64,000 nucleotides of DNA from Chloroflexota bacterium (GTDB lineage Bacteria > Chloroflexota > Anaerolineae > Promineifilales > Promineifilaceae), in the NCBI GenBank assembly GCA_017993775.1, contig JAGOMA010000007.1, forward strand, positions 62,001 through 126,000. Direction: 5' to 3'. The position numbers and the translations under genes are program-made. Under the pieces are notes generated by a model. The model had not been told where the DNA came from, made no database searches, and saw only the letters and a program-made list of their open reading frames with translations. Shown piece by piece: positions 25,175 to 32,414 of the stretch (positions within the stretch are counted from its first letter, which is position 1; the number at the start of each line of letters is the position of its first letter).

Positions 25175-25999
25175 ATGACACACATCGATTACCTGGCAAT
25201 TGGTCACATTAGCGAAGATATTACCCCAACCGGGCCACAACTAGGCGGTACGGTTTCCTTTTCCGGGCGGCTGGCGCAGGCGTTGGGCTGTAAAACGGCC
25301 GTACTCACCAGCAGCAGCGCCAATTTTTCCTGGCAGCGCCACCTGGAAGGCATCCGCCTGCACACCATCGTGGCCAACCAAACAACCGCTTTTGAAAATG
25401 TGTACACCGCCAACGGCCGTAGCCAAACCCTGCACGCCCAGGCCGCGCCCATCCTGCCCGCCCACGTTCCCAATGATTGGCAGCGCGCCGACATCGTTCA
25501 CCTGGCCCCCATCGCCAACGAAATCGACCCGGCCGTCATTCGCCACTTCAGCAACAGCCTGGTGGGGCTGACACCGCAGGGCTGGATGCGCCGCTGGGAT
25601 AAGAACGGCCGTGTCTACCCCGCCGACTGGCCCGAAGCGCGCGAAGTTCTTCCCCTGGCCGCGGCCGTCATCCTCAGCCACGAAGATTTGCGCGATGACA
25701 TTCAGCTAGACCAATTTCGCCAATGGTCGCGCCTGCTGGTAGTCACCAGAGGCCACGATGGCTGCACCATCTATTTCGAAGACGAAATTCGCCACCTGCC
25801 CACACGCCGCGCCCAAGAAATCAACGCCACCGGCGCGGGCGACATCTTTGCCGCCGCCTTTTTTATTCGTCTGCACCAGACCGGCGGCAACCCCTGGGAA
25901 GCAGGCCGCTTTGCCAACGACATCGCCGCCTGCTCCGTAGAACTGGATGGTATCGACGAAAAATTAAACGCCATCCAACAACTCATCAAAAATTCCTAG
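25175..25999 (+). CDS. PfkB-family carbohydrate kinase
   Basis: This 274-aa protein has the N-terminal YLAIGHISEDITPTGPQLGGTVSF and the C-terminal anion-hole signature INATGAGDIFAAAFF with the catalytic Asp, typical of ribokinase/PfkB sugar or nucleoside kinases. The middle lid region is short. The substrate cannot be read from the sequence. TAGAAT nine bases before the ATG suggests a very short leader. It is followed by parA after 13 bp, so the three genes may form an operon. Confidence 0.85.
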   Translation: MTHIDYLAIGHISEDITPTGPQLGGTVSFSGRLAQALGCKTAVLTSSSANFSWQRHLEGIRLHTIVANQTTAFENVYTANGRSQTLHAQAAPILPAHVPNDWQRADIVHLAPIANEIDPAVIRHFSNSLVGLTPQGWMRRWDKNGRVYPADWPEAREVLPLAAAVILSHEDLRDDIQLDQFRQWSRLLVVTRGHDGCTIYFEDEIRHLPTRRAQEINATGAGDIFAAAFFIRLHQTGGNPWEAGRFANDIAACSVELDGIDEKLNAIQQLIKNS

Positions 26000-26012
26000 C
26001 CGAGAGCTATTT

Positions 26013-26798
26013 ATGACCAAGATTTATGCGATTGTGAACCAAAAAGGTGGCGTAGGAAAGACCACCAGCGTCATCAACCTGTGCGCCTACCTGGCCGGCA
26101 GCGGCCGGCGCACGCTGTTGGTCGACATTGACCCGCAAGCAAACGCCACCTCCGGGTTAGGCGTAGATAAAACGGCCGTCCCCGTCTCCATTTACGAACT
26201 GCTCTTAGAAGAGGCATCGGTCGACAGCGTGCGCATCAGCCTGCCGGAATTTAAGCTGGATATTGTGCCTTCCAGCCCGGGCCTGTCTGGCGCGGAAGTG
26301 GAACTGGTCAATGCAATTGGGCGCGAGTACCGGCTACAAAAGGCGCTGGATGGGCTGAACGGCCGTTACGACTACATCCTCATCGACTGCCCGCCCAGCC
26401 TGAGCCTGCTCACCGTCAACGCCCTCACCGCCGCTCGCGACGGCGTTCTCATCCCCGTGCAGTGCGAATATCTGGCCCTGGAAGGTCTATCGCAGCTCAC
26501 CCAAACCATCGACCTGGTGCGCAAATATCTCAACCCCGCCCTGTCTATTCGCGGCCTGATTATGACCATGTACGACAGCCGCACCAATCTGAGCCGACAG
26601 GTGGTGGAAGAGGTGCGCAACTACTTTCCCGGCAAAGTTTTTCGCACGATCGTGCCGCGCAATGTGCGCCTGAGCGAAGCGCCCAGCTTCGGGCAGCCCA
26701 TCAACATTTACGCGCCCACTTCCCCCGGCGCGCTGGCCTACAAAGTCCTGACGTCCGAAATTCTGAAAGGCGACCAGGTAAAGGAAACAACGGCATGA
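26013..26798 (+). CDS. parA: Chromosome-partitioning ATPase ParA/Soj
   Basis: This 261-aa protein has the deviant Walker A NQKGGVGKTTSVINL at residues 7-21, VDIDPQANATSGLG, and LIDCPPSLSLLTVNAL as Walker B. Its length and lack of an N-terminal helix-turn-helix indicate a chromosomal Soj-type protein. It positions ParB-bound origin DNA. Its stop overlaps the parB start as ATGA. I found no consensus parS 16-mer in this window. Confidence 0.95.
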   Translation: MTKIYAIVNQKGGVGKTTSVINLCAYLAGSGRRTLLVDIDPQANATSGLGVDKTAVPVSIYELLLEEASVDSVRISLPEFKLDIVPSSPGLSGAEVELVNAIGREYRLQKALDGLNGRYDYILIDCPPSLSLLTVNALTAARDGVLIPVQCEYLALEGLSQLTQTIDLVRKYLNPALSIRGLIMTMYDSRTNLSRQVVEEVRNYFPGKVFRTIVPRNVRLSEAPSFGQPINIYAPTSPGALAYKVLTSEILKGDQVKETTA

Positions 26799-27652
26799 CC
26801 AAGAAACACGGACTGGGGCGCGGATTAGGCGCACTGATACCGACGGCGGATACGGCCGTTTCCAACGACGACATCCGCCTGATTCCTGTCGCCGAAATCT
26901 ATCCCAATCCCCATCAACCCCGCACCGCCTTCAACGACGAACAGTTAGCCGAATTGGCTGCTTCCATCACCGAACACGGCCTCATCCAACCGCTCGTCGT
27001 CACCCAACAAGACGGCAAATACGTGCTCATCGCCGGGGAACGCCGCTGGCGCGCCTCGCAGCTTGCCGGTCTGGAAAAGCTCCCGGCGATCATCAAAGAA
27101 GCCACCCCCCAGGCCATGCTGGAACTGGCGATCATCGAAAACATCCAACGCGCCGACCTCAACGCCCTGGAAGAAGCCTTCGCCTACCAGCAGCTCATGG
27201 AAGAGTTTGGCCTGACCCAGGAAGAGGTGGCCAAACGAGTCGGGAAAGGGCGCTCCACTGTGGCCAACCTGCTGCGCCTGCTCACCCTGCCGCCCAATAT
27301 CCAACAGGCGGTGAGTGATGGGCAAATCAGCGGGGCACACGGCCGTGCGCTCCTCCCACTTCCCACGCCGGAAATGCAAACCAACGCCATGAAACAAATC
27401 ATGAAGCTGGATTTAAGCGTGCGCCAAACCGAGCAGCACGTCAAAAACCTGCTGGCCGAGGAAAAACCGGCACCCAAACCCAAGAAAAAACTACCGCCGG
27501 AACTGGCCGACCTGCAAACCCAGTTTGAGCATTCCCTGGGAACCCGCGTCACCATCAACAAAAAGCGCAAAGGCGGCCAGGTGGTCATCCACTACTACTC
27601 CGACGAAGAGCTGCAATCCATCTATGAAACCATCGTTGGCGAAGAAGAATAA
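26795..27652 (+). CDS. parB: Chromosome-partitioning protein ParB
   Basis: This is a 285-aa protein from the ATG overlapping the parA stop. An in-frame upstream start at 26462 would lie inside parA. KHGLGRGLGALIP at the N-terminus is typical. The CTP-binding region NPHQPR through GERRWRAS and ENIQRADLNALEEA follows, then the helix-turn-helix (LTQEEVAKRVGKGRSTVANLLRL, shown here in part) and the C-terminal dimerisation domain. It binds parS and loads condensin. Confidence 0.95.
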   Translation: MTKKHGLGRGLGALIPTADTAVSNDDIRLIPVAEIYPNPHQPRTAFNDEQLAELAASITEHGLIQPLVVTQQDGKYVLIAGERRWRASQLAGLEKLPAIIKEATPQAMLELAIIENIQRADLNALEEAFAYQQLMEEFGLTQEEVAKRVGKGRSTVANLLRLLTLPPNIQQAVSDGQISGAHGRALLPLPTPEMQTNAMKQIMKLDLSVRQTEQHVKNLLAEEKPAPKPKKKLPPELADLQTQFEHSLGTRVTINKKRKGGQVVIHYYSDEELQSIYETIVGEEE

Positions 27653-27754
27653 GCGCTGCCTGACACAACGCCTTCGCTTTGTCTTCATCGCCGCATACCT
27701 GATGTACAATGAGACCTTTAATCCCACACCTAAAAACAGGCATACCGCATTCGT

Positions 27755-28948
27755 ATGAATAACATGCAACTGATCCAAGAAAAACTAGCCCAGGCCACCG
27801 CCATCCTCGCTGAACTAAACGTAGACGTGTGGCTCACCTTTGTGCGCGAAACCAGCCTCCAGCCCGACCCGGCGCTGGAACTTATTGCCGATATTGACGT
27901 GACCTGGAAAACAGCCTTCATCGTCAGCCGTTCTGGCCGCCATGCGTGCATCATCGGTCACTTCGATGCCGAAAACGCGCGCAATCTGGGCGTTTACGAC
28001 GTCATCGACTACCACCAGGGCATCAGCCAGCCCCTGCGCGAGGCGCTGGCAAAATTGGACCCGGCGCAGATCGCCATCAACTATTCCGAAAACGACGTGG
28101 CCGCCGATGGCTTGAGCCTGGGCATGTACCGCTCTCTACAGGTCATGCTTGCCGGCACACCCTACGCCGACCGCCTGATTTCGGCCGAGAAAATCATCGC
28201 CGCCCTGCGCGGCCGCAAGAGCCAGGCGGAAATTGAGCGGGTGCGGCAGGCGGTGGCCACCACGGAAACGTTATTCGATGAAGTGGAAGACTTTGTCCGG
28301 CCGGGGATGACACAGCGGGAAATTGCGGAATTTGTACACGGCCGTATCGATTCCCTGGGCCTTGGGTATGCCTGGCCTAAACCGTTCAATCCTATCGTCA
28401 CCTGCGGGCCGGAATCCGCCTCCGGGCACGCCGCGCCGGGTGATGTAGCTCTGCAAAAAGGCCACACCCTGCACATGGACCTGGGCGTCAAGCAAAACGA
28501 TTACTGTTCAGACATCCAGCGCATGTGGTACGTACTGGCAGAAGGCGAAACGGCCGCGCCGCCCGAAGTACAGCACGCCTTCGAAGTCGTCCTGGGAGCC
28601 ATCAAAGCCGGCGAAGCTGCCCTGCGCCCCGGCGTCCCTGGCTGGCAAGTAGACGCCGCCGCCCGCGCCCACATCGTCGCAAACGGCTACCCGGAATACA
28701 TGCACGCTTTTGGCCACCTGCTGGGCCGAGTCGCCCACGACGGCGCCACGGTGCTGGGGCCACGTTGGGAACGTTATGCCGGTATTTGCGATCTGCCGGT
28801 AGAAGTGGGTAACATATTCACCCTGGAGCTGCACGTGGTGGTGCCGGAACGGGGGATGATGAGTCTGGAAGAAGATGTGCTGGTGACGGCTGACGGCGTC
28901 GAATATCTGAGCGAGCCGCAAATGTCGCTGCGGTACATTCGGAGCTAA
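27755..28948 (+). CDS. M24 metallopeptidase (Xaa-Pro aminopeptidase-like)
   Basis: This is a 397-aa protein. The N-terminal creatinase-like domain (residues about 1-155) is followed by the pita-bread domain with metal-ligand segments HMDLGVKQNDYCSDIQRMW (two Asp), HAFGHLLGRVAHDG (His), FTLELHV (Glu) and SLEEDVLVT (Glu). It probably removes N-terminal residues before proline, although creatinase-like activities share this fold. It lies about 100 bp after parB. TACAAT near 27705 may be its -10. Confidence 0.88.
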   Translation: MNNMQLIQEKLAQATAILAELNVDVWLTFVRETSLQPDPALELIADIDVTWKTAFIVSRSGRHACIIGHFDAENARNLGVYDVIDYHQGISQPLREALAKLDPAQIAINYSENDVAADGLSLGMYRSLQVMLAGTPYADRLISAEKIIAALRGRKSQAEIERVRQAVATTETLFDEVEDFVRPGMTQREIAEFVHGRIDSLGLGYAWPKPFNPIVTCGPESASGHAAPGDVALQKGHTLHMDLGVKQNDYCSDIQRMWYVLAEGETAAPPEVQHAFEVVLGAIKAGEAALRPGVPGWQVDAAARAHIVANGYPEYMHAFGHLLGRVAHDGATVLGPRWERYAGICDLPVEVGNIFTLELHVVVPERGMMSLEEDVLVTADGVEYLSEPQMSLRYIRS

Positions 28949-28949
28949 A

Positions 28950-29010
28950 TAGACCCTCAGGGTTTGCCCGTGAAAGGTTAGGCCTTTTGGAAATCAAACC
29001 CTTACGGTCT
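28950..29010. repeat. AGACCCTCAGGGTTTG hairpin after the M24 peptidase gene
   Basis: AGACCCTCAGGGTTTG (28950-28965) pairs with CAAACCCTTACGGTCT (28995-29010) around a 29-base loop. It starts one base after the stop codon. Confidence 0.85.
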
Positions 29011-29033
29011 TACGCATCAGGAAGAAACAAATC

Positions 29034-29705
29034 ATGTGGTTGTTACAAGAAAAACCCAGTTGGAAAAATCCGTTTTATACCCGTAACGAAGAAATCGCCA
29101 ACAGCATCACGCATGGCATTGGCGCGGCTTTAAGCGTCGCCGGCCTTGTTGTGCTTGTGGTTTTGGCTGTTGTTTACGGCGACATCTGGCGCATTATCAG
29201 TTTTAGCATTTACGGCAGCAGCCTGCTTTTGCTCTATCTGGCTTCAACGCTTTATCACAGCCTGCAAAGCCCGCGCGCTAAAGCCGCGCTGCGCAAATTT
29301 GATCATGCCTCTATTTATGTGCTCATTGCCGGCACGTACACGCCCTTTTTGTTGGTGAGCTTGCGCGGCACGGCCGTTGGCTGGACCTTTTTTGCGCTGG
29401 TCTGGGGCATGGCCGCCGCCGGCATCGTCTGGAAAATGTTCTTTCTAGGCAAATTGGAGATCATCGCCACCATTATCTACGTTCTCATGGGCTGGATGTG
29501 CGTCCTGGTCTTTAAACAAATGATGGCCGCCATTCCGCCAACAGGCGTTATTATGCTGGTGGCGGGCGGCGTGGTATATACCCTGGGCGTCATCTTCTAC
29601 GCCTGGCAAAAATTACCTTATAATCACGCCATCTGGCATCTTTTTGTGCTGGGCGGCAGTATTTGTCACTTTTTCTCTATCATCACTTTGCTCCAACCGC
29701 ATTAA
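29034..29705 (+). CDS. Hemolysin III / TrhA (PAQR-like) membrane protein
   Basis: This 223-aa protein has about seven hydrophobic helices. NEEIANSITHGIGAALS at the N-terminus, STLYHSL, FDHASIYVLIAGTYTPF and the C-terminal IWHLFVLGGSICHFF supply the His and Asp residues thought to hold zinc in the PAQR superfamily. Bacterial members influence membrane energetics, although the hemolysin name is historical. AGGA precedes the start. It lies between a hairpin and a response regulator gene. Confidence 0.9.
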   Translation: MWLLQEKPSWKNPFYTRNEEIANSITHGIGAALSVAGLVVLVVLAVVYGDIWRIISFSIYGSSLLLLYLASTLYHSLQSPRAKAALRKFDHASIYVLIAGTYTPFLLVSLRGTAVGWTFFALVWGMAAAGIVWKMFFLGKLEIIATIIYVLMGWMCVLVFKQMMAAIPPTGVIMLVAGGVVYTLGVIFYAWQKLPYNHAIWHLFVLGGSICHFFSIITLLQPH

Positions 29706-29729
29706 CGGGGTAAATCGGGTGGTTGTGTC

Positions 29730-30416
29730 ATGCAAGCCATTCTGGTTGTTTCTAATCCTGACGAACGCGATATTCTGAGTTTTGTTCTGAAACATGCAGG
29801 GCTGTCGGTGGCCAACGGCCGTGATCTGCATGCCATCGCCGTCAAATGGTTAGAACACCCGGCCGATCTTGTTGTGGTGGCGATCAAAGACGGCCGTCAA
29901 CTGCCAAACGACCTCCTCGAACTGCGCAACGTCACCCAAATCCCCTGCCTGGTCATTGTCGAAAACCCCTCCGAAGACGAACTCTGCCAGCTGCTTCACG
30001 CCGGCGCCGATTTGGTCCTCTCCCGCCCCGTCGCCCCGCGCGTCCTCCACGAATACATCCTCGCGCTCCTGCGACGCACACGCACCATCCCCACCTTCGT
30101 CTTGCCACAGCTAGACGTTAACGAAGTCAAGCTAGACCCCGACACACGCACCGTCACCATCCTCGGCCAAAAACCACGCCGCCTGACCCAACTGGAATTC
30201 CGCCTGCTCTACATCCTCATGGTCAACCGCGAACAAGTTGTGCCCGTAGATTTGATCGTCGAGCGCGTGTGGGGCTACACCGGCCAGGGCAGCCGCGAAC
30301 TGGTGCGCGGACTGATCAGCCGCCTGCGGCGCAAGATGGAACCAGACAGTTCAACACCTCAATTCATCCAAAATGTGCCCGGTGTCGGCTACCGATTTAC
30401 CCTGGAGAACACCTGA
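29730..30416 (+). CDS. OmpR-type response regulator with degenerate receiver
   Basis: This is a 228-aa protein. The N-terminal domain (1-120) has receiver-like spacing, but the position expected to hold the phosphorylated Asp reads DLVVVAIKDG, giving Ala. The conserved Lys near the end is replaced in LSRPVAP. The C-terminal winged helix (residues about 130-225; RRLTQLEFRLLYIL, VERVWGY, RGLISRLRRKM, VPGVGYRF) is intact. It therefore probably binds DNA without classic phosphorylation control. No histidine kinase is adjacent. It starts 25 bp after the TrhA-like gene. Confidence 0.85.
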   Translation: MQAILVVSNPDERDILSFVLKHAGLSVANGRDLHAIAVKWLEHPADLVVVAIKDGRQLPNDLLELRNVTQIPCLVIVENPSEDELCQLLHAGADLVLSRPVAPRVLHEYILALLRRTRTIPTFVLPQLDVNEVKLDPDTRTVTILGQKPRRLTQLEFRLLYILMVNREQVVPVDLIVERVWGYTGQGSRELVRGLISRLRRKMEPDSSTPQFIQNVPGVGYRFTLENT

Positions 30417-30595
30417 AAGCCGTTTTGGCACGCAATTGAAACATTTTCGCCTGTATTTGTACGCATTTTAAACACGTATGCCCCAAACTTTCGCACACGA
30501 ATCTTGTATTTTGGCCGAATATGTAAGTACGCTGCTCCTAAAACCAACACCCAAAATGAACGGAGCAGACGAGTTGTTAGTGTGAGGTTGAAAGG

Positions 30596-30841
30596 ATGAC
30601 CGTAAAGAAAGAATTTAGTTATTGTCCTGAATGCGACTCCCGGATAAGACTGCGCACCCCAAGGCTGGGCCAGCGGATTCAATGCCGGGAATGTGGGACC
30701 GCTTTGGAGGTTGTTGATCTGACACCGCTGGAACTCGACTGGGCGTTTGAAGATCTCTCTTATGAGGAAGAACCACGCCACACCCGTACCCGAAGCCCCC
30801 AAAACAGCTACGAGGATTTCCCCGCCGCCTACGACGATTAA
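30596..30841 (+). CDS. Small LysW-like zinc-ribbon protein
   Basis: This is an 81-aa protein with an AAGG ribosome site. YCPECDSRIRLRTPRLGQRI and QCRECGTALEVVDLTPLEL give two CxxC pairs and the VVxLxPLEL segment seen in LysW, the amino-group carrier of lysine/arginine biosynthesis. Unlike LysW, the acidic tail does not end in the EDWGE motif whose terminal Glu carries substrate. It is longer and ends in Tyr-Asp-Asp. No lysine biosynthesis genes are nearby. It may be a carrier with another partner or simply a zinc-ribbon regulator. Confidence 0.7.
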   Translation: MTVKKEFSYCPECDSRIRLRTPRLGQRIQCRECGTALEVVDLTPLELDWAFEDLSYEEEPRHTRTRSPQNSYEDFPAAYDD

Positions 30842-30919
30842 ACCCACCTGACAATTCCCATTTGTTCTGCCGATAACCCGGTTATTGGTTTCACAAACTA
30901 CTACTCATAAATTTTTCGG

Positions 30920-30945
30920 GGGCAACCAATCAGGTTGCCCTTTTT
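30920..30945 (+). terminator. Rho-independent terminator after the LysW-like gene
   Basis: GGGCAACC (30920-30927), loop AATCA, GGTTGCCC (30933-30940), then TTTTT. The remainder up to 31142 is non-coding leader for the next gene, which has AAGGAG before its ATG. Confidence 0.9.
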
Positions 30946-31142
30946 GCTGCGGTTAGGCTACGGCCGTTTCCTCTCCCATCCCCCCTGCCCTGATAAATTG
31001 ATGAGCAAAGTCTGTCACAAAGCATCTAAGTGTGGTGTTTAAGGGGTGAACGTTCTAAAATCTAAATGAGGCATTCTCAAACACGCGCTTAAGACAAGGC
31101 ACTCACGGGAATGCGTTTTAAGCGCCACACAAGGAGTCACCT

Positions 31143-32276
31143 ATGCAAAACAAAAAACTATTGATCGGTTCTATTGTCTTACTGCTGCTGGTCAGCCTGG
31201 GCCTGGCCGCTTTTGCCATGCAGCCCACCGCCGAAGACCTGCTGGTGCAAGCCATGGAAACCATGCAAACCGTTACCGACGGGCACACCGTGGCCACGTT
31301 TACCCTAAGCACGCCGGATATGAGCGCCAGCGGAACCGTGGAGATGTGGGGCAAACTGGCCGTAGGACCAAACGGCGAACCTGCCTTCCGCGCCCAAGTG
31401 CTAGATGCGACCGAAAGCGCGATGGTGGGGACAACGGCCGTTACCGATGGCTACAACTTCTGGCTTTGGAATCCACAAGAAAACAAAGTCCTCGTCGGCA
31501 ACGCTGACGAAGCCGCCGCCTACATCGCCGAGCAAATGGCCGGTCAACAATTCGAGGCTGATCCCAACTTCAACCCCGACGAAATGAACCATCCCGAAAC
31601 ACCGGAAGAAGCTGTCGCCAAACTGCTGGAATACTTCACCGCCGAACGCATCACCGATGCCCAAATCGGCAGCACCAACGCCCACGGCCTGCGCCTGATC
31701 CCCATCCCGGAACAAATGCCCGATGAGGTCCGCGCCGCCGGTGGCTTCCTGAAAGTTTTCGTGCGCCCTGAAGACGGCGCGCCGCTGTCCGTGGAATACG
31801 CCGAAGGCGCGATGGGTTCCGGCAGCGCCACGGCCACAACCCTGGACCTCAACCAGGGCGTCGATGACAGCCTCTTCACCTTTGTCATTCCCGAAGGCGC
31901 AGAAGTGGTTCGCCTGGCCGACCTTAAACCGCAAGAATTAACGGCCGAACAAACCGCCAACCTGGACGCCCTTTCTCCGGCAGCTCTGCCCACCGATGCC
32001 ACCTTTGTTGGCGCGACAGAAATACGCGGGGCCGTTGTGCAGCGCTACACGCGCACCGATGGCGGCTTTACGGTGGCTCAAGGTCCGGCAACGGCCGTGC
32101 CCGAACGTGACCAAACCGGCGAAACCGTGAGTGTACGCGGCGTAGACGGAACCCTCTACCGCGACGAAAACGGCACACAAAGCCTGCTCACCTGGACCGA
32201 AGGCAACACCTCCTACTGGATTGGCGGCGACCTGACCCCGGCCGAAGCACTCGCCTTAGCCGAAGCGCTGCAATAG
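31143..32276 (+). CDS. Secreted LolA/RseB-like lipoprotein-sorting-fold protein
   Basis: This is a 377-aa protein. Residues 1-26 form a signal peptide (LLIGSIVLLLLVSLGLAAFA) with no lipobox Cys. The following domain (AEDLLVQAMETMQTVTDGHT, VTDGYNFWLWNPQENKV) resembles the LolA/LppX half-barrel used to bind lipids or lipoproteins. The second half is unrecognised. It lies directly upstream of a MacB-like ABC transporter, so it may be the extracytoplasmic partner that carries the exported substrate (inference). AAGGAG precedes the start. Confidence 0.7.
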   Translation: MQNKKLLIGSIVLLLLVSLGLAAFAMQPTAEDLLVQAMETMQTVTDGHTVATFTLSTPDMSASGTVEMWGKLAVGPNGEPAFRAQVLDATESAMVGTTAVTDGYNFWLWNPQENKVLVGNADEAAAYIAEQMAGQQFEADPNFNPDEMNHPETPEEAVAKLLEYFTAERITDAQIGSTNAHGLRLIPIPEQMPDEVRAAGGFLKVFVRPEDGAPLSVEYAEGAMGSGSATATTLDLNQGVDDSLFTFVIPEGAEVVRLADLKPQELTAEQTANLDALSPAALPTDATFVGATEIRGAVVQRYTRTDGGFTVAQGPATAVPERDQTGETVSVRGVDGTLYRDENGTQSLLTWTEGNTSYWIGGDLTPAEALALAEALQ

Positions 32277-32287
32277 ACTGACTAACT

Positions 32288-32349
32288 AAAGACCCTGAGG
32301 GTTTGGCCTCGAGAAATTCAACTTTACGCTCGTTCAAACCCTTAGGTCT
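32288..32349. repeat. AAAGACCCTGAGGGTTTG hairpin
   Basis: The left arm at 32288-32305 pairs with CAAACCCTTAGGTCT (32335-32349). It is followed by a second small repeat (GAGCTTGGAG / AAGCTCCAAACTCC, 32367-32401) that reaches to the MacB start. Confidence 0.85.
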
Positions 32350-32414
32350 CTTGAGTCAACACAATGGAGCTTGGAGATAGCACCAAGCTCCAAACTCCAA
32401 ACTCTTTCAACTCC

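Noticed and set aside
26013-27652. Replication origin or parS near parAB
   Set aside because: I saw no TGTTTCACGTGAAACA-like site, DnaA-box cluster or dnaA/gid genes near the pair.
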